Origin: Sipunculus nudus
Lineage: Eukaryota; Annelida; Sipuncula; Golfingiida; Sipunculidae
Direction of reading: 5' to 3'
NCBI GenBank assembly: GCA_026874595.1
Contig: CM049308.1
Location: 92,259,624-92,323,623 of the forward strand
Length of the DNA: 64,000 nucleotides
Shown here: piece after piece, positions 49,504 through 61,100 of the stretch
How the letters are laid out: each line of letters starts with the position of its first letter
How positions within the stretch are numbered: position 1 is the first letter of the stretch
Program-made: the position numbers and the translations under genes
The notes under the pieces: model-generated
Told to the model about the DNA's origin: nothing
Database searches by the model: none
What the model saw: only the letters and a program-made list of their open reading frames with translations

Positions 49504-52500
49504 TTATTCGTACCACAAAATTCGTACCCCCCCCCCCTTTCGACCTAACCAAAAAAAAAATTTCGGGAAAAAACTCATAGTACACCAAGTGTATAGAACA
49601 GGTACAATATATGTTTTGCTTATAATGCATTTTGGCGACCCCTGATTGCACGATTAAAACCTAAATTTTCAAAAATTTCTACACCTGCCCCCCCCCCCCC
49701 CCCCCCCCACCCGGTTCGCGCATGGCTCACCCACTACGAGGCCTCGCAATGTGCGCCCCTGAAAAACAAAATACAGATATATGACCATTCAGTCCAAAGA
49801 CATCACCTCATCAGTAGACGACGCATAAATCAGCACGTTCACTTCCTCATTTGTTAAGTGTGACGTATTTATTCCGTCTTTGCAATCAGTTAATTCTGAT
49901 ATTAATGCTATGACCCTTCTATGACCTAACGGGCTTGGTAGCTTTTTGTAATGACTCTTAAAGGTATTCAGAATAACAGTGTCACACCACATTCCATATT
50001 TATCCATCTCACTTTCAAGATATCTTAGAATTTTTCAAAGTACACCGACATGATGTATACTTATCTGTTTTAGCTAAGAACGATACAGTATTATTCTTAG
50101 CAGTATATATAGCGCATGAAAAGTGATAAAGCGTGCAATAATAAAGAAGACCATGAACAATAGAATGTCAGTTAATAAAGTTAATTACTGCACGTGTTCC
50201 TGAAGTAGTGACGAACGATTTAAGAAATAAAAATCTTGCATTATTCAAAATACAAAGAGAATGAACTTTTGTTTTATACAAAATATAAATGACACGGTTA
50301 ATGTATTACCTCTCTGAGCATGAAAAGTATCACGAATCTGATGATGGCGATAACGTTTTAGGTTTCAGTCCTGAGACATATTACTGTTGCAGGCATACGA
50401 CAAATTGTTTGTTTCTTGAACGTTAAAAGTGTGTGGTCGATATCTTTGTTTTCAAATTCGCAAAGTAATAATAATAATTATAATAATAATTTAATATTAT
50501 TTTTATTATTATGATAATAATGATGATGGTGATGATGAATGAGACGGAATTGAAAACAGAAAATGGAATTTAGAGATAGATGTATTGTACGCACGGTGGT
50601 GTATAATGACAGAACCGTGAATTACATCAAGATTATGTAGAAAACCAACTAATCTTGATTTTTTTATACAGTATTGATTTCAATCCCGAGCCTGTCACAA
50701 TATTGTACCAATCTTGTTTAGCCGTTTTGAGGAAAAGTTCCTCATAAACAAGAAGCCTATTCAGAATTAAAAAAAACGATAGATTATCCCTGGAGCTAAA
50801 ATCAATCCTCTCTCTCAAAAGGCATAAGCTCTGCGTGATGGAATATATCAAGGTGTTTTGAATAAACGTTACCGCTAGGTTGATCATATTTGTTACGGTT
50901 TGTGACCATTAAAGCTGTACGCAAATTTATTAATTGCCGCCATCTTTGGTGGTTTTACATGTGCACTTTGTTATATGAGATTTGATCAATACATGACAGA
51001 GGCCCCAGGGATCACCTATTGACGAACAGCCAGTACAAACAGCGTTTCCTGCGTTAGAGTACGTCATATAAAAGGATCCCATCACCGGGAAAAGGGACAT
51101 TCTTTTGTGGCCAGAAGCGGCGGATACGACAGACACGGCAAGGATCATGAGTTCCTAAACCAAATGTTTTCGCTACCACAATGAGAAAGTTTGCACGTTT
51201 ATTTTTGGCACTCAGTGTCAGATCAGAAGTAGTTCGTAATATCCCGGAAATTGTGTAAATCCAACTTGACCACGCATTTCTTACAAACACCCGTATCTCC
51301 CCAGTGAAAATCTGGATCTTTCCCTTTTGTTGAACGATAATACAACGCAAACAGAACAGAGAGCATTAGCAAACTAATGAAAAATACTTTTTGCTAAAGG
51401 TGAAGTTATTCTATTTTGGACGTTTATTTATTCCTTTTTCTCAGTGGTTTTCAATTTTTTTTTATATTTCTGAGTGTGTAGTTACAATATTTACCCGATT
51501 AAAATGAGATGTTTCTCCCTTCAAGGAAGTAATGGAAATGTTTTCATCCGTGTATGTATGTGTGTTTGCTTGTCTCTCGCGGAAGGATCACCCAAAAACC
51601 ACTGAACCGATTTCTTTGAAACTGTGATATGTCATAACAGGAAAGACTCCATCAACATTTGCTTAGGTTCCGAATACAATGGCACATCTAGCAAGATTGC
51701 CTATGTGTTCGCGAACGTTTTTCTTTCGCGATAGTCGCAAAAGGAAAGTGATCGCGAAAATAAAGCCCTCGTGAAAAAGACGTCCATTTTGCACTGACGA
51801 ATAGCCTTTTATGATGCATGTAGCCTCACTGACATGTAATGCAAGTTATTTAAGTACGTCAGCATCAAACTTCGAAAAGGCAATAGATTTATTTTTTATT
51901 GATTGTGACAGATAATTATTTTAACAGTAAATAAAAAATTGTTGTTATAAAATTGTTCAGTTAAAATTTTCCAGTTTTATGTTCACTTAGGCTGTCCCTC
52001 TAATCATAAGTTGTTCCTTTGCATGCACATTAAATAATCCACATAATAGTAGATTTACTCTACGCCTACTATACTGTGAGATGAAGATGTGAAGATGGAA
52101 TCAATGAAGACAATGATGGAAGACAATGTAAAAGTACCAATCGCGAAAATTAAAACCCGCAAATAAGAAGCCAGCCACAGTGGTTTACTTTGGCATCTTC
52201 GGAGTGTGGTTCTTTTTGATCTGTGCTATGATCAGGTGTTTTGATATTTAACAGAATGTACAGGTATAACCTGATGCCACCCCTTACATAATACCAGTGT
52301 AGGCACCAAATAGACACATTCACACATTCAAGGATTTTATTTAAATTTTACGTTTTCTTTATGGATTTCTCTTTGGTGCCGTTGGGGATGTCATATAATT
52401 ATTATATTAATAAGTGATTTGCTGATTCATTGACTGAGCTAGTGGGTGGGTAGGTTCAGTTTTTGTTCGATTAGTGAGAGTAAATACGTCTAATTGAGAC

Positions 52501-54965
52501 AGCCAATCCCACTCCACTCTATTCACACGATACATTATAAAAATGAATCGAATTGTAGAATGTATATACACATTATATTGAGTTACATTATATAACAGGT
52601 GCCAAATCATCCTTGGACGTTTCGCACGCTCCCACTTATTGCTTCGTTACTGAAGCCACTAAAACTAACTCTTTACAAAAGGAAACTAAGTCGAAGCCCG
52701 CGTGAATTTAAGGCTAATTAATTGAAATCATTACTGTCTATGAAGAATCATTCACACGCAGTGCATATTGACCGTTTAAGTGCATTGGACAATCCCGTTT
52801 TTTGCTTTAGTCCGATATCAATTTTGATACTGATGCAAATACTGTTACTACTACTACTACCTCTAATGAACATTATAATGATAGTTATAATACATGACCG
52901 TAGCTGAACTAAGATATAAGAACAGACATAACCCAAAGTCCGCATACATACGCCAACAACAGATTCTTCCACAAATGTAACATCAAGTTTTTTATTTGGC
53001 TGAAACACGTGTATAAAAAAGTAACATCGTAATCCTGCCTCATCGGCTCGATATGTCTATAAATACACAAACAGAAAGTACGGCAAAGATGGGTTAAAAT
53101 ATATCCATATAGGAAGGCAATGAATAGTTACAACAAGACGTAAAGCAGCTGCTATTAGACACACGTTCTTCGTGTAAAATGTCTTTTTCCAGCGAAGGCT
53201 TACGTCCAGAAATTGGGCAAGCAATATACGTTAAAAACTGATATTAAGTGGAGACGGGACGAGTGCCACATTAACGAGTTTACACAGTGAGGTTTCATTA
53301 TTACGGACAGGTTATAACCGGGTCATATTGCAGGGCCACATTGACCTAATTTCCTCCAGGGAAGGTGATTAAATACTCCATTCCCGATACTACAAAAAGG
53401 TCACTACACCCGTAAGGGTATCATAAACTACATGTACAAATACTTCACCAGTCAAAACGGAAGAACCGAATATAGCATATTGTAATTTTATATGGAAATA
53501 AAACATTTCACACCTTTAAATACAAAGAAATAATTTTAGAGTAATACACAATATAGAACTTAACGCTGGTATAATAAATCTTTTCCTTTTTTATTATATA
53601 TCCGGAGCTTATTACAAGGGGAGCTTGTAACCATGCTTGCTTCCGTCCATTAGTCGTGTATGTACTTCTTGCTTTCCAGTCCGGCATTATGATGATTCCT
53701 TTAACTCTTGACTCTTCAGTTCGTTGTCCGTTCATTACTTCTTGATTTCTAGTCAGACATCGTTGTTATTCTTGTAACCACTTCCTTTAGTTGGTCTATA
53801 AGGTAATCAATGAACTGTGACCTCTTTTTATTGGATATCCCTTTAAGTTGTTACAGCGCCACCTGCAGTCTAGTATTTTAGCGTTCGAATGTTAGGTGAC
53901 GCCACTCTGGCATTCCAACTTGAGGACAACACGTCCCTCAATAATTTTACATGCTAATGACATTTCAGGTGAGTGTGTTATTTATTCAAACTTCGTTTAT
54001 TTTTAAATGGAAAGTCCTGTATGACTAATTCTCTGTTTGGAATATTATTATACATCTCTATATTTTCTAGAGACGCTTGTTTCGTTATTTATAAAGTATA
54101 ATGCCCAGTTAGGTCATAAGCATAGTTATAAAGTCCAGATAGGCCATGGCGTCCCGGGTTTTATACATGTGCCTCTTCGTGACCTTGCACATGTGGCTCA
54201 TCAGCTCCCTCATATATATTCATATATGATGGAAACAAATGTTATCTATATATTATATATTATTAATACATTTACGGATGCAAAAAAAAGTAATTATAAT
54301 ATTCCACGTCTCAAGTATTGTTAATTGACATGTTTAAATAGCAGTCTCTATAGAGGCGGTCTATCATAATACTATAGTTTGTAATGAAGATATAGAAAAT
54401 ATTTATTAGAATGATGTATGGAATATATTAACACCTTGCTTATTTGTCGACTCTTTCTTATCAATGACAGATACATGAATTCCAATGTTAATTTTCCATA
54501 CAATATACAGCAACACTGACGCAAATCATGCTTCATGCGACAGCTACAATTCACGAATTTTAATGCAGGTGTATTGATCAGCACTTCTTTGCTCTCTACT
54601 ATTTATCAGTTATTAGTTAATGCAACCATGAGAAATATCATCTCATTTCCTTGGGAAAACATTTCAAATAAATTTTCTGTGCATTCACCGGCGGTGTCAT
54701 TGCGAGTAATCAAATATGTCAGGAAATAGTGAAACAACGAAGAACAGATAAACTGTCAACATGAATAAAAGGTATTGTGTTAATATTCTCGTGAAGGTAT
54801 TTAAGAAAACATATAGTTATAGTATTTATCAGTCTGCGATGGTATAATATTAAACAAGACGTTTGCTTTGAGAAAAAAAAACTCTGTCACTTCACGGTTT
54901 CCAAAATAAGGAAATGTGTCAGGCAGGTGTCACAATCCTGCTACAGTTGATATTTGTGGTTTCAG
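48006..54965. other. Putative end of intron 1: no confident exon; microsatellites
   Basis: (TA)n at 49453-49501, C runs at about 49527-49537 and 49691-49709, AAT/GAT trinucleotides at 50466-50540. At 51715-51790 and 52140-52170 occur TTCGCGA-TAGTCGCAAA and ATCGCGAAAA-TAAA-CCCGC words typical of dispersed repeats. Confidence 0.5.
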
Positions 54966-55144
54966 ACTGGTCAAGGCAAGCCAGTGCAAAACAAGCCCTT
55001 GATTACGTGGAACGAGTGAGGACCTCTCCATGTACTGGAGGTACAGAAGAGACACTTCCGGTTGATTTTGATCATTCGATGTGGAATAAGTATGCTGACG
55101 TGGCAGTGAAAACCTCCAACCTTCTTACAAAACTGGTGATAGAG
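54966..55144 (+). CDS. GPR158: GPR158-like exon: membrane-distal ectodomain segment
   Basis: The acceptor is TGTGGTTTCAG (AG at 54964-54965) and the donor ATAGAG|gtgagt. Two bases complete a codon begun in the upstream exon, then 59 codons follow (residues 28-87 of the model) with no phase left over. The MWNKYADVAVKTSNLLTKL region matches the family's helical segment ahead of the Cache domain, where a hydrophobic heptad-like pattern with A-T-N-x-L is usual. An in-frame ATG at 54914 lies upstream of the acceptor and would give a plausible signal peptide (MCQAGVTILLQLIFVV, then a small-residue site ASA) if an unspliced alternative first exon were used. I prefer the spliced reading because the tract is a proper acceptor. 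Confidence 0.75.
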
Positions 55145-58100
55145 GTGAGTCAATCTACCCTAAAATAAAAACATGAAACCTGTATCTAATCTTAAAGAAC
55201 GATTCGTGCAAGTATATCCTACTCATATCTCTAACATCAGTTCTTAATACGAAATTAATTTTTTAATACTCAATTCAACGAACCATAAACTGGGGAAGCT
55301 TGTTCTAAGATATTTAAAAATGCCTACTTATCTTGACTTATCCAAGCATTTTTTTAATAGTCTAAACGGAAGGATCCTTTTGCAAGCTATACTTTCTGAA
55401 ACATATATTTTCATGACATTTGATTGAAAGACAACCAAGCAAAGCCCTTATAATCCATATACAGATGAATAAAAAGGAGTTCTGTGTAAAGACAAGTGAT
55501 GGATTTTCTTGTGGAACTAAAAAATCTTTAACTTCAGGGAAACGGTACCCTGGGGACAACTTCTGCCAAGTTTCTGTTCGATATCGTCAGGAACAACGTG
55601 GATGACACGTCGCCCGTGTTCGGGTCAGCCATTGCAGTGGAGGAATACGTCTACCCGGAGTACAGGATCTTCTGTCCGTACGCCTACAAGAATAACCGTG
55701 TGTACTCCCACGATATCTCACTGAACTACAATTACCTCAGCAATACGACGGAGTGGTACCACAGCCTCAGGATCAGGGACTGGTCCAATGCGTCCGTCAC
55801 CGAAAACTTGGTCACATACAGGTAAGTCAGCTTGTTCTCTTGGATTAGGCATCACCCTGTCAAATCTCTCTCACTGTACACATAAAAGGGGACCGACACC
55901 GAAAAGAATGCATTGTGTTTTATCTTTTGAGATTTCGAACAATTTGCAAAAAAAAAAAAAAACAATAAAAAAAACATGTTTTTCGGGATTTTATTTTTGT
56001 AAAAGCACAACTGATACAAATGTACACACGTTTACCAAGACGCAAGACGTGTGCCTAGTGTGACGTCATGCTCCGATTATTGCCGAATGTTGCCGAACGC
56101 TTTTTTCAGTTTCGGGAGTTCTCGAATTTAGGCATAATTGGTACTGTAATTAAGGGTGAAATAGGGGTACTATTGGGGAGGGATTACTTTTATCATAAAG
56201 AATTATTTCTTTGTTGTATATAAAAGCGAAATATGTGCAGAATATCAATGTTTAAAGGCAATTCTTGATAAACTTTAACAAACCATGGTCCATGACATTG
56301 TGATGAGTCTGTTGACTACAAATGTCTCGTCAATACCAAGAAGTGTACCAGTGCTTCTTGAACTAAACTGATCCAACTGGCCCAATGAATTAAAATGGGA
56401 TGAAATACATATACATGTACATTAATTCAGGTTGAGTTACGGAAATGGGTCAAGACAACCTTTAAAAAGGATTAGTGTTAGGTTACTGTTATTTGGCCTG
56501 TACGTATTACGGGTAGACCCACGACGAAGGAATTTAAATAAAATGCAAGTTCAATGACCAAGTTCACATGAATGCTTGTTTAAGGTATTCTGCGAAGTCT
56601 TTTTAAGTTTTAATGACAGGGCTTCAGGGTAGCTGTTCTTGGTTATCCTTGGTGTGAAAAATATCCTTGGCAGTATGGAAAAACAGTGTTCAACTGGCCC
56701 CGAAGAGACGGCGTCGTTTCCTCTGCCTTTCCTTGGCCGCGGGCATGACCGTTAACGCATCCAGCTTCGACATAGAATGTGATTCTTGGCCAAACAGAGC
56801 CGGTCTATGGTTGACCTCTATACATGAGCTGCATAAGATCGGTTTTATGTTACAAAGAAATCCAAGATGAAACCCGGCAAGGTATTGGGTTACAAATGTT
56901 GCATAAAGGTCTTCCCAAGGAAAATGCAAGGTCCCCACAAGATTAAATGCAAGATAAGTACCTTACAATACCTTGGCAAAGCCTTGCACTGGAGAGGCCA
57001 GCACGCGTCCGTGACACCCTTATTTAATCTGACATTGGTCCGTTAGTTAATCGTGGCAGAAACCGCGAATTAATCAGCTTTTGACCGGGATAAAGACCAG
57101 TCCTGTGTTCGTCCGCCGGCAATCCGTCGGATGATGTCGGTTTTGCCCTCCGTCGTCCGTCCGGCGATCCAGCCTTGATTCCCCCCTATCTAAAGGATAA
57201 AGCATGGCAATGTATTTTTGCGTTTGCTGCTACATTAATGCCCACTCTTGTGATATTGTGAACCCCAGTAAGGGAGCTCTTTAATTAGACATGTTATGAC
57301 ATGTAATTAAATGTCAAAGGATCAGACACCATTTTTAACATTATTGTCAAGGCCCCATATCAACTAACACCTCAAGGTTCTAATTTTGCGTGATTCATTT
57401 GACCTAGATTCCATGGTCCTACTCTCCGATGTTTCAAAGATGTTTGTAATTTCAAAGAGATTAGAACATGAAATTCTGTTAATCAGTTCCCACGAATTTG
57501 GACCAACACGAATCGGAACAATCTGATCATGTGAAAACTTTGCAAAAAAAAAATCTGAAGGCTTGACGAGCCGAATTCAAAAACGCTTTTAGGTTACCAG
57601 GTGTTTAGGTCGATTATCAAAACCATGTCATGTGCCAACAGTTACATTGCCAACTGATACGTGCACATTTCTTCAAATTTAGATGATTTTATTATAGCTT
57701 AAGCCACCACGCATTCTCCTCTTTTTGGTTGGACCCTTGAAGCATTGATCAAGGACCCCTGACATCCGCCTTGTTACCTCCAGCGATTCCCACACCTCGG
57801 AGGTGTTCCGTCCTCCGCCTTTAATCACGGTACGGTCCTCGGGGTTACCAGGTATACCAGTTACGTTATGTCACGGGCGATTTAAATCATGCAAAGCAAG
57901 GTTGAACATCAAAGGTACTGTTATAATTATCCTCTTCACAGAGAGTTCACCCCGTTGGTGACTGATAAAAGAATGACTCATTATGTCCGTATGATGTTTC
58001 CTCTGAATAACTGGCGACAGAAAGTGGCAAAAGATGCCATTGCATATTATAAGTGGTCGTTAATCTTAATTATGGTTCGCTAGTTAAAGGTTTGCTTAAT

Positions 58101-61100
58101 ACAGTGCTGTTTTTTTGCTTGTTTTTAAAGCATTTTTCAAGGAAAAACTGTTAACACTTTTTCATGCTCCACATGCAGGTGTTTATCTTTTCTGTAAAAT
58201 TTGTCCGGATCAGGATCTTCTTGAGGTGATTTTTTTTTCTCTCAGAAGATTAGTTTAGGCTGTTTATACTTAATAGTACATGTATATTTAAGAACTTGGT
58301 TAATTTGTTAAGTTTGCCTGTTTATACTTCATAATATATTTAAGAACTTGGTTAATTTGCTAAGTTTGCCTGTTTATGCATCATAGTATATTTAGGAACT
58401 TGGTCAATTTGTTAAGTTTGCCTGTTTATACTTCATAGTATATTTAAGAACTTGGTTTATTTGTTAAGTTTTCTCCACCAGTGTTCAATAATAGTAACAT
58501 TTTAAAGACCATCGATGATCTCAGACTTTACTAGTATTTGACAAAATGACTTAAGATAAGAACTAACAGGAACATAACCGCTAATATTATACCTTTGTTG
58601 AGAAACGTGACGTTCATGCAGTGTCAATTTTATGGGGATTCTTGTTCGTATTTATAGATTCTGTGTAAAATATAGGGCGGCAGCAATAAGCATATTATTT
58701 CTCCAAGCACCTTTTGTCAAACAACCTTTAAACTCTTAAGTTAACGAGATAAATATGAAACGATTATGTATTTTGGTTTATTGTGAATGTTCTCTGCAAA
58801 AGAAAATTTGTATTCCCAATTTTTATGAAACCCCATTTTCAATATTCGATTATGAAAATGAAGTAGACAAAAAATAGACGGCTTCAATTATGTTATAAAT
58901 CGTCCTTTCTAATTCTATGAAGTTTAACGGTACTTTAACGGTACCACCTGCCAGACCGCCACAACATGAGTATTGTTTGCCTGACTTTTTATTTAATTAA
59001 GATGAAAAATCAAAAACATATTCTTGATGTTATCAGGCTTCTTTGGTTGTCAGAAGATTTTATTCATTGAGTTTTGAACATTTCTTTGTAGACTGAACAC
59101 GACATCAAATGACATACAGACAGCCGTGTCTCAGCCGGTCGCCACCATCGGGGATGGGCACTGGACGCGACCTTATTACGACTGCGGAGGTGGCGACATC
59201 TGGATGGTGACCTATTCCTCCCCCGTGTTTTTCATGAACGCCTCAACCAAAATGCCTATTTTTAAGTGGGTATCTGTGAATCTCATGCATAAGTAATATG
59301 AATATATATATGTATGTGTGTGTGTGTATGTGTGTGTTGTATATTCGTATTTTTTATGCGTGTAAATTATAAATTATCCCATAAATCTATCTTATTTATA
59401 TACGTAATTTATGTGTTTTAATATATCAATTAAACATTTATAAGACCACTATAATATTAATTCTCTCTGGTTTGTTCTTTTTTTTATGCTAGTTATTTTC
59501 CTTTACATTTTCCATCTTTTCCATTACACGCCCTATGCCTGCCTGAAGTAGCCTATAATGCTGCTGCCTTTTACCTCCATACTGTTTTCTGTAACAATTC
59601 GCTTGGTTGTTTTCCTTTCTTCTTCGAACTGTCTTGGCCCGTTCATATTCATGTCCTACCATTGTACATTTCATCCTAATTGCAGGAACATTCACATATT
59701 TGAAAATATTATCAGTTTTAATTTATCCTCGAAACTGAAAATAAAACGCACATGATCAATACTGATATAGCAGTGTTATTTCTCAGAATATACAAAAATA
59801 CAGGGCCTGTGGCAAAGGAATAGGTGTAAATGGAAACTTAAGTTACATCAGGTATAAGATAATTACCGTCTTCAAGGCAACCGAGCAACACCCTGGAGGG
59901 ACAGATATTAGGCTGTTTATTTAATTACACACGCCTGGATTGGACACACGCCTCGACCAATCCAGGCGTGTTCCTGAGTGTAACGGCATGCACTACCTGA
60001 GCGCGTACCTGAAAGTTGGCCGGTCCAGGGTCTTCGTTATACCTGATGACGTGCTGTGATATTGGTATGATTAATGGCCCCTGGCGGCTTGACATCACCA
60101 GATGGCCTTCAGATCAGTGTGCGTTACATCCTTTAAAGTAAGATCATTTCCACTAACTCCCGTTGGGCTCGTTCATCAGTTTCCAAACTGGGTCCCATCG
60201 CTTGGAAGTTCATCCTCATGGTACCTTCTAATTTAACTAATTGAAGCAGGTTTTGCTCCCATGTTGCTCCCTCGCATCGGCAGAGGTGACGTGATTACAC
60301 TTAATTTATTTAGATTAGATTGCCGTAGTGTCTGTTCTTTGACAGGGACAGAATAGCTTTTAGCGTCACGTTAAAGATCGCACTATTGTTATCGCCATAT
60401 ATGGGCGAGCTTCATGAACCTCTCCGTATGATACTTTCCACTGTCGCATACATCCTCAGCTGAACAACTTCAAAAACCATTTATGTGATGTTCATATTAG
60501 TTTATTTCAAAAGGAGGTTATATCAATCCATATATCAGGCTAGGTTGTCGGCATTTACACAGTATGATTCTGTGATGTCATCTGACACATTTTGATGCTT
60601 AATATATTCTTGGTCTCTGTTTTTTTAAAGCAGCAAATCAGTAAATATGACTTTAAATTATTACTTTCCCCGACACCTTGTATACATAAAAAAGGATAAA
60701 AAATATGTGACAAACATGTCATTGCAGCGGTCTTATGAAAAAATTGATTTCTTCATTACATTTTCTTTTAGTTGATCGCACTGTTGAACTTGCATGCATT
60801 ACGATTCCATAAATCAATTACTACATTTTATTGCAGAGGCATAGCTACAATCGACATAGAGTTAACAAACATTGACATTAATCAGTGTGACCTGAAAAAT
60901 GAAACCGAGTCAGAAGCGGAAGAAACGAGCTCAGTGGATGTCTTCCGGGGCACGCACCAATGTCAGCCTTCAACCAAGGTCATAGCATGATTCCTAAAAA
61001 CAAATATGAAATATTGCTGATATCCCCTCCTAAATTATAATTGTGTTATTTTACATCTTGATAAACTAAATTAGACATTCACGATTTGAAGAATCCTGTA

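Noticed and set aside
59269-59270. Alternative donor TGG|gtatct for the second Cache exon
   Set aside because: It would put the following exon (GIATIDIELTNIDINQC) out of frame; the donor at 59266 keeps it in frame and matches the family.
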